Positions 33,389 through 42,096 of a DNA stretch of 64,000 nucleotides are shown here, piece by piece. The first letter of the stretch is position 1; each line of letters starts with the position of its first letter. This DNA is from Pseudomonas reidholzensis. GTDB taxonomy: Bacteria > Pseudomonadota > Gammaproteobacteria > Pseudomonadales > Pseudomonadaceae. The stretch lies in NCBI RefSeq assembly GCF_900536025.1, contig NZ_UNOZ01000013.1, positions 620,001 through 684,000 of the forward strand, read 5' to 3'. The notes beneath the pieces were generated by a model. It ran no database searches and was not told the origin of the DNA. It saw only the letters and a program-made list of their open reading frames with translations. The position numbers were made by a program, and so were the translations under genes.

Positions 33389-33516
33389 CCTGGACATCCA
33401 CTGATACCGGCCAGGTCCTGCTCCTGGCAATGGCGATCCTCGGTTCACTGTGCATCGTGTGGGGTATGCGCACGGCGGCGAAGCGCAAGCGCGAGGAGGG
33501 CGGCCCATGCAATTGA
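33385..33516 (+). CDS. Small single-pass membrane protein
   Basis: A 43-residue protein from the ATG at 33385: one hydrophobic helix (VLLLAMAILGSLCIVWGM) and a basic tail RTAAKRKREEG. Overlaps on both sides. The function is unknown. Confidence 0.55.
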   Translation: MTWTSTDTGQVLLLAMAILGSLCIVWGMRTAAKRKREEGGPCN

Positions 33517-34097
33517 ACAGCGCTCGCCAGGCCTGGCACGACTGCTACCACGTAGCCTGGGACAGCCAAGGATCATTCATCGAACAGCTCGGCCTGCTGG
33601 GCGCCATGGTGCAGACCACCGAGAAACAGCGCCACGCTGGCCACGCCGCCCACCAGGTCATTGCCGGCCAGGTGCAGTCGGCAATCGGCCAGCTGACTGC
33701 TCACGTGAAGGCCTTCGGCAACTTCATGTACTCGCCGCGGCTCGACGTGGATACCAAGGAGACTGCCGAGGAATCGGTTTTCATCATGGTGATGCAACGG
33801 TCGCCCCGCATGACCGCCGCCAAGCGCGAAAAGCTCGAGTACGTGGTCAAGGGCGTCATGGCTCGGTACCGGTACATGCACCAGGGCGGGCAGTCGGCCA
33901 ACGACGACCCCCTGGCCTCTCCTGAGGGGTTTCGGGCGTGGCTGGATGCCCACTATGGGGTCAGGCTCGAGTCGTCGAATTGGGATCGTGACTGGGGCGG
34001 CTTCGTGAGCTTGGGGTTCGAGTGCTGCGAGGATCTGGACAAAGAGGCGCTTAGCCCGGTGGCAGCAGCAATCTACGAAATGCGAAGGGCCGCTTGA
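33507..34097 (+). CDS. Candidate late antiterminator (Q position)
   Basis: A 196-residue protein (MQLNSARQAWHDCYHVAWDS; GGAGG site). It is the last gene of the early rightward operon, after ninG and before the late genes, where lambda Q lies. The motif MTAAKREKLEYVVKGVMARY is basic and helical. I cannot confirm a Q family from sequence alone; terminators in the late region argue that an antiterminator is needed. Confidence 0.5.
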   Translation: MQLNSARQAWHDCYHVAWDSQGSFIEQLGLLGAMVQTTEKQRHAGHAAHQVIAGQVQSAIGQLTAHVKAFGNFMYSPRLDVDTKETAEESVFIMVMQRSPRMTAAKREKLEYVVKGVMARYRYMHQGGQSANDDPLASPEGFRAWLDAHYGVRLESSNWDRDWGGFVSLGFECCEDLDKEALSPVAAAIYEMRRAA

Positions 34098-34175
34098 GGC
34101 CCTATTGCGTTCCCGTGCGGCTGGTGGCATGATTTCGCCATCCTGATAATTTTGCCTTTGGCAAACACCCAAATG

Positions 34176-34204
34176 AACCCGGCCATTGAGCCGGGTTTTT
34201 TGCT
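34176..34204 (+). terminator. Intrinsic terminator before the late region
   Basis: AACCCGGC-CATTGA-GCCGGGTT followed by TTTT. It separates early and late transcription and is a likely target of Q-type antitermination. Confidence 0.8.
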
Positions 34205-34216
34205 ATTGGAGAAGCG

Positions 34217-34474
34217 ATGTCGAGATCCACCTGCTGGAGTCTCCTCGCCTTCGCGATGGCGCTCCTCAGCTACACCATGCACCGGGACATCAGCGCAAAC
34301 ATCTTCCTTGGCGTCCTGTTCATCATCCAGGGCCTGAAGCACCGAGACGGTGAGCCAGAAGCCGACTGGGATCGCATATCCCTGCTGTGCACCATCCTGA
34401 GTGCCGGCATCATCACCTTCGCCCTATACAGTTCAGCCACTGGCATGCATTGGGTAAGCCCCCGGCCTTGGTAG
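34217..34474 (+). CDS. Small membrane protein in the lysis region
   Basis: An 85-residue protein with two to three hydrophobic segments (CWSLLAFAMALLSYTM, ISANIFLGVLFIIQGL, LLCTILSAGIITFALYSSA). It lies just before two other membrane proteins and may be a holin or antiholin; no family is certain. Confidence 0.6.
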   Translation: MSRSTCWSLLAFAMALLSYTMHRDISANIFLGVLFIIQGLKHRDGEPEADWDRISLLCTILSAGIITFALYSSATGMHWVSPRPW

Positions 34475-34496
34475 GCCCGAATCGAAAGGACCTCAC

Positions 34497-34889
34497 ATGG
34501 CTGAAGCATTCACCACGGCAGTCACGACTGCAGCTGCCCCGCTGGCTGTAGGCGGCACCGGCATCACGATTGCTGCGATGCTTCCGGGCGTTGACCTGTC
34601 TGCGGTGATCGGCGCATTCGGCGGCGCATTTTTCTTCGTGCTCTTCGCCAAGGACATCAACAACTGGCAGCGCGTCGGCTACCTGATCGTCGGGTGGATC
34701 GGCGGCTACTTCGGGGCTGCTGAGTTCCTGGCCCAAGCCTGGACGAAGACGTCGGGAATTGCCTCCTTCATCGCTGGTCTGTTGTGCATCGTGATCTCCA
34801 TGTCTCTGGTGGAGTCCATTCAAACAGGCAAGGCTCCGCGATGGGCTCAGTTCGTCTGGGGCCTGTTGCCCAAGAGGGGGCAGCAATGA
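34497..34889 (+). CDS. Putative holin
   Basis: A 130-residue protein with three likely membrane helices (VIGAFGGAFFFVLFAKDINN, WQRVGYLIVGWIGGYFGAAE, GIASFIAGLLCIVISMSLVE). The pattern is that of the putative holins found before the terminase in Pseudomonas siphophages. It would form lesions in the inner membrane that release the GH104 endolysin. Confidence 0.75.
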   Translation: MAEAFTTAVTTAAAPLAVGGTGITIAAMLPGVDLSAVIGAFGGAFFFVLFAKDINNWQRVGYLIVGWIGGYFGAAEFLAQAWTKTSGIASFIAGLLCIVISMSLVESIQTGKAPRWAQFVWGLLPKRGQQ

Positions 34890-35182
34890 ACGAAGTCCAC
34901 ATTTACGCTCTGCTGCAGGCAACGTTCAGCGGGGCGATCTGCTTTCTGATTGCGTTCCGGTACCGCCGGGGCAATTCGGTCTACCACTTTTTCCCGAGCT
35001 TGCTGGCTTTTGGTCTGGCGTCTCTGTTCGGGCAGCAGTGGCTCAGCATCATCGGTCGAGTGTTGTTCTACGGCGAGTGGCCGATCGTGTCGCCGTTCAA
35101 TACCGGCATCTTCGCGATCATCTTCCTGCTGATCCTGCGCGCCCGCGGCAACGTCGCCAAGGCGTTCAACTTCCAGGGCTGA
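34886..35182 (+). CDS. Phage holin-family membrane protein
   Basis: A 98-residue protein from the ATG at 34886 (4-nt overlap), with three hydrophobic segments and a basic turn (AFRYRRGNSVYHFF). The size and topology fit the superfamily-3-type phage holins. It is probably a holin/antiholin partner of the upstream gene. Confidence 0.7.
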   Translation: MNEVHIYALLQATFSGAICFLIAFRYRRGNSVYHFFPSLLAFGLASLFGQQWLSIIGRVLFYGEWPIVSPFNTGIFAIIFLLILRARGNVAKAFNFQG

Positions 35183-35184
35183 TC

Positions 35185-35221
35185 CGCGCCACAAAATCGA
35201 GGTGAGCCGCTTCGTGGCGCG
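35185..35221. repeat. Dispersed inverted repeat, copy C
   Basis: CGCGCCACAAAATC and GCTTCGTGGCGCG with a longer loop, in the gap between the lysis genes and the terminase. The only copy outside a coding region. Confidence 0.7.
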
Positions 35222-35268
35222 CCGATTAACAATCCTCATAGCGAGGCACCAAGTCTCAAGGATTCTCT

Positions 35269-35907
35269 ATGGCGCTGACAGCAAAGCAGCAGCGCTTCGT
35301 CGACGAGTACCTGATAGACCTGAATGCCACGCAAGCCGCTATCCGCGCTGGATACAGCCCTAAGACGGCAGACCAGCAAGCGTCCCGCCTGTTAACAAAT
35401 GTCAAGGTTCGCCAATACCTGACCAAGAGGCAGGGGGAGAGGTCGGAGAGAACGGCCATCACCCAGGACATGGTTCTGCGTGAACTGGCCAAGATCGGTT
35501 TCAGCGACATCCGGAAGGTGGTGCGCTGGGGTGAGACACAGGTTCGGGTATTCGAAGGCGATGATGGCGAGGGAGAGATGCTTGTGCCGTATCACGGCCT
35601 GGCTCTGGTCGACTCGACACACATAGACGATGACACCGCCGGCGCGATCGCTGAGGTCTCGCAGGGCAAGGAAGGACTGAAGGTCAAGCTGCACGACAAG
35701 AAGGGTGCCCTGGTCGACATCGGCCGGCACCTGGGCATGTTCGTGCCAGCTGGTCACGCTGACCTCGATGCTGAGCTGAAGAGACTGGAGATTGAGAAGA
35801 AGCGGGCAGAGATCAAGCGGCTACAGGAAGACGGTGACGAAGGACAGGCGCCCCAGCGCGTCGAGGTGATTGTGCGAGACGCGAGGAAGCCAGATGCCAA
35901 CCCTTAA
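35269..35907 (+). CDS. Terminase small subunit
   Basis: A 212-residue protein of the Terminase_2 type: LTAKQQRFVDEYLIDLNATQ and AAIRAGYSPKTADQQASRLL form the N-terminal HTH that recognises the packaging site; the C-terminus is a coiled coil. It overlaps the large subunit gene by 14 nt. Confidence 0.93.
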   Translation: MALTAKQQRFVDEYLIDLNATQAAIRAGYSPKTADQQASRLLTNVKVRQYLTKRQGERSERTAITQDMVLRELAKIGFSDIRKVVRWGETQVRVFEGDDGEGEMLVPYHGLALVDSTHIDDDTAGAIAEVSQGKEGLKVKLHDKKGALVDIGRHLGMFVPAGHADLDAELKRLEIEKKRAEIKRLQEDGDEGQAPQRVEVIVRDARKPDANP

Positions 35908-37180
35908 CGTCCCGCAGTCCAAGTTCATCAACATGCCGCACAAGTTCCGCGGTTTCGTCGCTGGGTTCGGCTCAGGCAAGACCTGGGTAGGCTGCGCCGG
36001 CATCTGCAAGCATGTTTGGGAATGGCCCAGGATCAACTCCGGCTACTTCGCACCGACGTACCCACAGATCCGCGACATCTTCTTCCCGACCATCGAGGAG
36101 GTCGCATTCGACTGGGGCCTCAAGGTCAAGACGAAGGAGAGCGACAAGGAGGTCGAGTTCTACAGCGGCGGCCAGTACCGCAGCACGACCATCTGCCGCT
36201 CGATGGAGAAGCCCCAGACCATCGTCGGCTTCAAGATCGGGCACGCCCTGGTCGATGAGCTCGACGTTCTGCCCAAGCTGAAAGCTGAAACGGCCTGGCG
36301 CAAGATCATCGCCCGGATGCGCTACAACGTGGCCGGGCTCAAGAACGGCGTGGACGTGACCACCACCCCCGAGGGGTTCAAGTTCGTCTACCAGCAGTTC
36401 GTGAAGCAGCTGCGCGAGAAGCCGGCACTCAACGGCATGTACGGCCTGGTGCAGGCGAGCACGTTCGACAACGAGCTGAACCTGCCGCCGGACTACATCC
36501 CTTCGCTGATGGACTCGTACCCCGAGCAGTTGATCATGGCCTACCTGAACGGCCAGTTCGTCAACCTGACGTCGGGGACGATCTACACCGCCTACGATCG
36601 CAAGCTCAACGGCAGCCAGGAGACCATCCAGCCTGGCGAGCCCCTGTTCATCGGCATGGACTTCAACGTCGGCAAGATGTCGGCAGTGGTGCACGTGAAG
36701 CGCCTGGGCCTGCCGCACGCGGTGGACGAGATCATCAACGGCTACGACACGCCGGACATGATCAAGCAGATCAAGGAGCGCTACTGGCTCTATGACGGCA
36801 GCGATTACCGCAACACCCGACAGATCCGGGTCTATCCGGATGCCTCGGGCGACTCTCGCAAGTCCGTCCGGGCCAGCGAGACCGACATCTCACTGCTAAA
36901 GCAGGCCGGCTTCATGGTCTCGGCGCCCGGTGCTAACCCGCCGGTGAAAGACCGCATCAACTCCATGAACGCCATGTTCTGCAACGCCGCCGGCCAGCGC
37001 CGGTACCGGATCAACGCCGACAAGTGCCCGACCTACGCCGATGACCTCGAGCAGCAGATCTGGGGCGACAACGGCGAGCCGGACAAGAAGCAGGGCAACG
37101 ACCACCGGCCAGACGCCGGCGGCTACTTCATCCACAAAGAGTACCCAATCAACAAGTACTCCCTCGCAGGTGTTTCCTAA
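35894..37180 (+). CDS. Terminase large subunit
   Basis: A 428-residue packaging motor. Walker A is GFGSGKT (residues 24-30), Walker B is HALVDELDVL with catalytic E122, and the RNase-H-like nuclease domain begins near FIGMDFNVGKM. The start at 35894 has a GAGG site; the product is of normal length. It pumps DNA through the following portal. Confidence 0.95.
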   Translation: MPTLNVPQSKFINMPHKFRGFVAGFGSGKTWVGCAGICKHVWEWPRINSGYFAPTYPQIRDIFFPTIEEVAFDWGLKVKTKESDKEVEFYSGGQYRSTTICRSMEKPQTIVGFKIGHALVDELDVLPKLKAETAWRKIIARMRYNVAGLKNGVDVTTTPEGFKFVYQQFVKQLREKPALNGMYGLVQASTFDNELNLPPDYIPSLMDSYPEQLIMAYLNGQFVNLTSGTIYTAYDRKLNGSQETIQPGEPLFIGMDFNVGKMSAVVHVKRLGLPHAVDEIINGYDTPDMIKQIKERYWLYDGSDYRNTRQIRVYPDASGDSRKSVRASETDISLLKQAGFMVSAPGANPPVKDRINSMNAMFCNAAGQRRYRINADKCPTYADDLEQQIWGDNGEPDKKQGNDHRPDAGGYFIHKEYPINKYSLAGVS

Positions 37181-38961
37181 TGGGCGTAGTCCGATACCTC
37201 AGCGACAAGCTGGTGAACCTGGTCGCGAACCTGGGCACCGAGCGCGACAAGGCATCGGGCTCGGTATATGCGCCGGTGATTCTCACTGACGAGCAGCTGG
37301 TCAATGCGTACCGCGGGGCCTGGCTGCCTCGCAAGATCGTGGACATCCCGGCATTGGACGGCACCCGTCGCTGGCGGGCCTGGCAGGCTGACAAGGGGCA
37401 GATCGAGAAGATCGAGGCCGAGGAAGCCCGCCTGGACCTTCGCGCCAAGGTGAAGCAGGCCTTGACCAGGGCAAGGCTGTTCGGTGGGTCTGCCATCTTC
37501 ATCGGCACTGGCGAGACCAACACATCTCTTCCGCTCAACCCCGATCGAATCCAGGCAGGCGGACTCAAGTACCTGGCGATGATGAACCGCAGGCAGCTTT
37601 CGCCGACCGAGATCGAGCAAGACCCGCAGTCGGAGCGCTTCGGCAAGCCAAAGGCCTACCGGCTCGCTGATAGCCAGCTGGAGATTCACCCGTCTCGCCT
37701 AGTGATCTTCTCCGGCGCCGAGCATCCAGACCCAGACTTGGCCCCGGCCAACATCTTCGGTTGGGGCGATTCGGTGCTTCAGGCGCTGTTCGAGGCAATC
37801 AAGCAGTCGGACGGCACCATGGCCAACGTGGCCAGCCTGGTGTTCGAGGCCAAGGTCGACGTTATCCGCATACCGGACTTCATGTCGAGCCTGCAGGATG
37901 ACGGGTACCGGAAGCAGGTGCTGGAGCGCATCACTCTGGCAGCCACTGCCAAGGGCATCAACGGCACGCTGCTGCTCGACAAGGAAGAGGACTACGAGAC
38001 GAAGACGGCGAGCTTCGGCACGCTGCCAGACATCATCGACCGCTTCCTGCAGGCTGTATCCGGCGCTGCCGACATACCCGCTACCCGCTTACTGGGTCAG
38101 TCACCATCCGGCCTTAACTCCACTGGTGAAGCTGACCTGCGCAACTACTACGACCGCATTCAGGCGTTGCAGGAGCTGGATATCACGCCTGCACTGAAGC
38201 TGCTCGATGACTGCCTGATTCGCTCCGCGCTTGGCTCCAGGCCTGCCCAGATCCACTACGTGTGGAACCCTCTGTGGCAGCCGACGGCGAAGGAGCGCTC
38301 GGAGATCAGCAAGCAGACAGCCGAGACGATCAAGATCCTTGGCGAAACGAAGCTGTGGCACGAAGACGCGCTGAGCAAGGCGGCCACCACGCTGCTGGTC
38401 GAGCAGAGCGTACTGCCGGGCTTGGAGGCTGCGGTCGCTGAGTTCGGGTCTGAACTTCCGGACGAAGAGGAGTGGGGCGTCGAGCCAGCCCGTGGCAACG
38501 CATCAATCAGCGACGCTGCTCCTCGACCGCTCTATGTTCAGCGCAAGGTCACCAACGGTGCCGAGATCCTGGCATGGGCAAAAGCCCAAGGGTTCGAGGC
38601 AACCGTGCCGACCGACGACCTGCACGTCACCATCGCCTACAGCAAGCAGGCTCTGGATTGGATGAAGGTAAGCGGTGACTGGGGAAGTCGTCAGGACGGT
38701 GGATTGACCGTCGCCCCGGGCGGCGCACGATTGGTCGAGCGCCTGGGCAGTGAGGGCGCTGTCGTACTGCTATTCAACTCTTCCGATCTGGCCTGGCGAC
38801 ACATGCAGATCCGCGAGGCTGGGGCTTCCTGGGATTATGAGGAGTACCAGCCTCACGTGACCATCACCTACGCTGCTGGCGATCTCGACCTGAGCAAGGT
38901 TGAGCCGTACCGCGGGAAGATCGAATTCGGGCCGGAAATATTCGAAGACCTGAATTCTTGA
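37180..38961 (+). CDS. Portal protein with C-terminal Acb1-like 2H phosphoesterase domain
   Basis: A 593-residue protein. Residues 1 to about 440 are a DUF1073-type portal (RKIVDIPALDGTRRWRAWQA, FGWGDSVLQALFEAIKQSDG, LLGQSPSGLNSTGEADLRNY). From about 450 the protein is a 2H phosphoesterase-like domain with two His-x-Thr motifs, H482-V-T484 in LHVTIAYS and H559-V-T561 in PHVTITYA, as in Acb1 anti-CBASS enzymes that hydrolyse cyclic oligonucleotide signals. The portal forms the dodecameric DNA gate of the capsid. The anti-defence activity is inferred from the motif pair. Confidence 0.88.
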   Translation: MGVVRYLSDKLVNLVANLGTERDKASGSVYAPVILTDEQLVNAYRGAWLPRKIVDIPALDGTRRWRAWQADKGQIEKIEAEEARLDLRAKVKQALTRARLFGGSAIFIGTGETNTSLPLNPDRIQAGGLKYLAMMNRRQLSPTEIEQDPQSERFGKPKAYRLADSQLEIHPSRLVIFSGAEHPDPDLAPANIFGWGDSVLQALFEAIKQSDGTMANVASLVFEAKVDVIRIPDFMSSLQDDGYRKQVLERITLAATAKGINGTLLLDKEEDYETKTASFGTLPDIIDRFLQAVSGAADIPATRLLGQSPSGLNSTGEADLRNYYDRIQALQELDITPALKLLDDCLIRSALGSRPAQIHYVWNPLWQPTAKERSEISKQTAETIKILGETKLWHEDALSKAATTLLVEQSVLPGLEAAVAEFGSELPDEEEWGVEPARGNASISDAAPRPLYVQRKVTNGAEILAWAKAQGFEATVPTDDLHVTIAYSKQALDWMKVSGDWGSRQDGGLTVAPGGARLVERLGSEGAVVLLFNSSDLAWRHMQIREAGASWDYEEYQPHVTITYAAGDLDLSKVEPYRGKIEFGPEIFEDLNS

Positions 38962-38971
38962 GGGTGGATCC

Positions 38972-39151
38972 ATGACCGAACAGGAGAGGCGGGCGCTTGA
39001 TGCAATTTCGGCAGCGTGGAACGAGTTCTTGTTACTGCCGGACGAGGGCCCTCACGACACCGACGAGTTCCGCCACCACATCCACATTCTTCAGCGGCAG
39101 ATCATGAGCAGGCCAACGCGCCGAGCGCTCAGGGACGAGCCACAGAGGTAA
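38972..39151 (+). CDS. Small conserved-looking phage protein
   Basis: A 59-residue helical protein (MTEQERRALDAISAAWNEFL then EFRHHIHILQRQIMSRPTRR) between portal and protease. The composition and spacing look coding. I considered Acb2, since it follows an Acb1-like domain, but the Acb2 core motifs are absent. The function is unknown. Confidence 0.6.
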   Translation: MTEQERRALDAISAAWNEFLLLPDEGPHDTDEFRHHIHILQRQIMSRPTRRALRDEPQR

Positions 39152-39153
39152 TC

Positions 39154-40272
39154 ATGATTCTTCAAGACTCTGTCACCGCTTCCAATGTGCGGCGGACGGC
39201 TGACGGCTACCTGGTGGCCGAGGCCCGAGTCGCTCGCACCGGCATTCAGGACTACCTGGGCACCGAGATCGACCCAGACAACGAGCACGGCCTCCGTGAC
39301 AAGCCGATCGTCAGGGTGTACCGACCCGAGAGCTCGGTATTCCACAAGGACGCAATGCAGTCCTACGCCTACCGGCCAATGACCAACGGACACCCGGGCG
39401 GTGAGGGCGTCAACTCGCAGAACTGGAAAGACCTCGCCATTGGCCAGACCGGGGGCGAGGTGGTCCGAGATGGCGATTTCGTGAAGGTGCCACTGGTCCT
39501 AATGGACGCAAGGGCCATCGAGGACTACGAGGCCGGTAAGCGTGAGCTCTCCATGGGCTACGGCGCCGAAGTGGTGTTCCAAGACGGAGAGACCCCTGAG
39601 GGCGAGCGCTTCGACTGCTACCTCGGCCCTATGAAAATGAACCACCTCAGCCTTGAGCATCGCGCTCGTGGCGGCGAGAAGCTTCGCATTGGTGACAACG
39701 ATCCCAAACCCCCAAAAGGAGGCCATCACATGGCTGATTCCCTGCGCACGGTCATTGTTGATGGCCTGTCCGTTCAAACCACCGACCAGGGCGCCCAGGC
39801 GATCGACAAGCTGACCAAGCAGCTGGCCGACGCGGGCGTCAACATCAAAACCCTGACCGACGCGCACGCCGTTGCACTGGCAGCCAAAGATGGCGAGCTG
39901 GCCAAGAAGGACGCCGAGATCGACGGCCTGAAAGCCAAGCAGCTGAGCGACGCCGATATCGACAAGCGCGTCCAGGCGCGTGCCGAACTGATCGGAAAGG
40001 CCAAGGCCATCCATGATGGCGACTACTCCGGCAAGGGCGATGCCGAGATTCGCAAGGCCGTAGTCATCGCCAGGCTGGGTGACGCAGCCATCGCAGGCAA
40101 AACCGAGGCCTACATCGACGCTCGATTCGACCTGCTGGTCGAGGACGCCGGCCAAGATCCTGTGCGCAGCCACTTCCGCGCCCAGGATGCCAATCCGAAC
40201 AAACCGGGCGACAACGGCCAGTCGGCCTACGAATCTCGCCTCAATGACGCCTGGAAAGGGGGTGCCAAGTAA
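39154..40272 (+). CDS. DUF2213-type prohead protease with scaffold tail
   Basis: A 372-residue protein from the ATG at 39154 (GAGG site). Residues 1 to about 185 match DUF2213 prohead proteases (GYLVAEARVARTGIQDY, SYAYRPMTNGHPG, KMNHLSLEHRARGGEKL). The C-terminal part is a coiled-coil, charged scaffold (residues 193-372), also made alone from an internal start at 39730. The enzyme processes the capsid shell during maturation. Confidence 0.88.
   Translation: MILQDSVTASNVRRTADGYLVAEARVARTGIQDYLGTEIDPDNEHGLRDKPIVRVYRPESSVFHKDAMQSYAYRPMTNGHPGGEGVNSQNWKDLAIGQTGGEVVRDGDFVKVPLVLMDARAIEDYEAGKRELSMGYGAEVVFQDGETPEGERFDCYLGPMKMNHLSLEHRARGGEKLRIGDNDPKPPKGGHHMADSLRTVIVDGLSVQTTDQGAQAIDKLTKQLADAGVNIKTLTDAHAVALAAKDGELAKKDAEIDGLKAKQLSDADIDKRVQARAELIGKAKAIHDGDYSGKGDAEIRKAVVIARLGDAAIAGKTEAYIDARFDLLVEDAGQDPVRSHFRAQDANPNKPGDNGQSAYESRLNDAWKGGAK
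39730..40272 (+). CDS. Nested scaffold protein
   Basis: An in-frame internal start, MADSLRTVIVDGLSVQTTDQ, is preceded by AAAGGAGG 7 nt upstream, a near-perfect ribosome site. It gives a 180-residue helical scaffold identical to the protease C-terminus, like lambda Nu3 within C. Confidence 0.75.
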   Translation: MADSLRTVIVDGLSVQTTDQGAQAIDKLTKQLADAGVNIKTLTDAHAVALAAKDGELAKKDAEIDGLKAKQLSDADIDKRVQARAELIGKAKAIHDGDYSGKGDAEIRKAVVIARLGDAAIAGKTEAYIDARFDLLVEDAGQDPVRSHFRAQDANPNKPGDNGQSAYESRLNDAWKGGAK

Positions 40273-40724
40273 TGGCCGTTCAAACCACCTACAGCTCGAC
40301 CATCCGCGCCGGCCTGCCGGGCATGATCGTCGACATGATCCCGAAGACTCTGATCTCCCGCACCGTTCAGGCTGCTGGCGGCCTGGCATTCGGTGTGCCG
40401 GTCATCCAGGGAACCGCCGACAAGGCTGGCCGCGCTTCGACCACCGGCGACACTGCCGCCAAGCTCGTCGGCATCAGCGTCCGCGATCGCTCGGTCAAGG
40501 CCGAGGCCAACCAGTACAGCCAGTACGAGTCCGCCCGGGTCATGACCAAGGGCGCCATCTGGGTGACTGCCTCTGTGCAGGTTGCCGCGGGTGACCCGGT
40601 GTACTTCGTACCGGCTACCGGCGTGTGGACCAACGTGGCCACGGACAACGTCCTGGTGGCAAACGCACGCTTCGACACCAGCACCACCGGTGCCAACCAA
40701 ATCGCTCAAGTCCGCCTGGGCTAA
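40272..40724 (+). CDS. Capsid cement/decoration protein
   Basis: A 150-residue protein (MAVQTTYSSTIRAGLPGMIV), directly before the major capsid gene. The beta-rich pattern with DKAGRASTTGD and GDPVYFVPATGVW resembles DUF2190-type cement proteins that stabilise expanded capsids. It overlaps the protease stop by 1 nt. Confidence 0.75.
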   Translation: MAVQTTYSSTIRAGLPGMIVDMIPKTLISRTVQAAGGLAFGVPVIQGTADKAGRASTTGDTAAKLVGISVRDRSVKAEANQYSQYESARVMTKGAIWVTASVQVAAGDPVYFVPATGVWTNVATDNVLVANARFDTSTTGANQIAQVRLG

Positions 40725-40733
40725 GGAGAAACC

Positions 40734-41663
40734 ATGCGTCAGATTCAGCTCCTCGATGCTCAGGCCGCCCTGGGCTTCGTGGTCTCGCAGACCTCGTACA
40801 TCGAGCGTCAGGTCAACGAGATCGTATACCCGGACATCCAGTATCCGGGCCTCATCCCGGTCGACACCTCCGCCCCCGAGTGGATCAAGACCGTCACCTA
40901 CTACTCCGCCGACAAGGTGGGCAAGGCAGACTGGATCAACGGCAACGCCGATGACATCCCGCTGGCAAGTACAGAGCGGACCAAGTTCGAAACCAACGTG
41001 CACATGGCCGGTATCGGCTATGGCTACGGCCTGGAAGAGATCAGCCAGGCGCAGATGCTCGGCATCAATCTGACCGCCGACGACGCCATGGCTGCGCGCC
41101 GCGCCTACGAAGAGATGGTCGACCGTGTTGCCCTGCTGGGTGATTCGTCGAAAGGCTTCTCTGGCCTGTTCAACTTCCCAGGCGTTACCGCCGGCACCGC
41201 GGTGACCGGCAACTGGGCCACCGCGACCGCCGACCAGATCCTGGCCGACGTAAACACCGCGCTGACCGTCCAGGCGGCTGGAACCCTGTACACCGCGTTC
41301 TCCGACACCCTGCTGCTGCCCTACAGCAAGTTCTTGCTGCTGGCCACCCGCAAGGTCAACGAGCAGGGCCTGGAGTCGATCTTCACCTACCTGCAGAAGA
41401 ACAACGTCTACACCGCCACCACCGGCCGCCCACTGCTGATCAAGGGCCTGAACGGCCTGGATACCGCCGGCGCTGGCAACACTGCACGCATGATCAGCTA
41501 CCGTCGCGACCCGTCGGTGCTGAAGATGCACATCCCGATGCCTCACCGCTTCCTTCCTGTGTACCAGGCCGGCCCGATCCGCTGGGAAGTTCCGGGTATC
41601 TTCCGCCTGGGCGGCGTGGACGTTCGCCGTCCTGCCGAAGTCCGCTACACCGACGGCATCTAA
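40734..41663 (+). CDS. Major capsid protein, DUF2184 type
   Basis: A 309-residue protein. SQTSYIERQVNEIVYPDIQY, GIGYGYGLEEISQAQMLGIN and GPIRWEVPGIFRLGGVDVRR fit the DUF2184 HK97-fold capsid family. A GGAG site precedes the ATG. It forms the icosahedral shell. Confidence 0.92.
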   Translation: MRQIQLLDAQAALGFVVSQTSYIERQVNEIVYPDIQYPGLIPVDTSAPEWIKTVTYYSADKVGKADWINGNADDIPLASTERTKFETNVHMAGIGYGYGLEEISQAQMLGINLTADDAMAARRAYEEMVDRVALLGDSSKGFSGLFNFPGVTAGTAVTGNWATATADQILADVNTALTVQAAGTLYTAFSDTLLLPYSKFLLLATRKVNEQGLESIFTYLQKNNVYTATTGRPLLIKGLNGLDTAGAGNTARMISYRRDPSVLKMHIPMPHRFLPVYQAGPIRWEVPGIFRLGGVDVRRPAEVRYTDGI

Positions 41664-41672
41664 GGGGGTCGC

Positions 41673-42059
41673 ATGGCTAAGATAACCAACACCCATAGCA
41701 AGACCCCTATCGGCCTACCTGACGGCTCCGTGGTGCCTCCTGGCGGCACTATCGATGTGCCGCAGTGGGTCGACTACAGCAATCGCCAGAATCTGGCGTT
41801 CTACGTCGAGACCGGCGTGCTGGTAGTCGAAGGTGGCGGGGCTGTTGAGCTCAGCAAGGAAGAACTATTCGCCAAACTGAAGGCGCTGGGCATCGAGGCT
41901 GGCAAGAACTCCAGCGTCAAGACCCTGCAGGAGCGCCTGGCCGAGGCCGAAGAGAAGGCCAAGGCCGACATCATCGCCAAGCTCACCGAGAAGGGTGTGG
42001 TCGTGGGCGAAGACGTCACCCTGGAAGAACTGCAGGCCGAGCTGGCCAAGCACCAGTAA
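41673..42059 (+). CDS. Small structural-region protein with coiled-coil tail
   Basis: A 128-residue protein. The N-terminal PDGSVVPPGGTIDVPQWVDY looks like an Ig-like/FluMu-type capsid accessory; the C-terminus is a charged helix (KADIIAKLTEKGVVVGEDVT). Its place after the capsid gene suggests a head accessory protein. The exact role is unknown. Confidence 0.65.
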   Translation: MAKITNTHSKTPIGLPDGSVVPPGGTIDVPQWVDYSNRQNLAFYVETGVLVVEGGGAVELSKEELFAKLKALGIEAGKNSSVKTLQERLAEAEEKAKADIIAKLTEKGVVVGEDVTLEELQAELAKHQ

Positions 42060-42096
42060 CAACCCGGGCGGTTCGCCGCCCACTTATTCGAGAGCG

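Noticed and set aside
38972..39151. Acb2 anti-CBASS protein
   Set aside because: Tempting because it follows the Acb1-like domain, but the small helical sequence lacks the recognisable Acb2/Tad1 hairpin pattern. Kept as unknown.
40227..41696. 489-codon minus-strand frame opposite the capsid genes
   Set aside because: Antisense shadow of the cement and major capsid genes.
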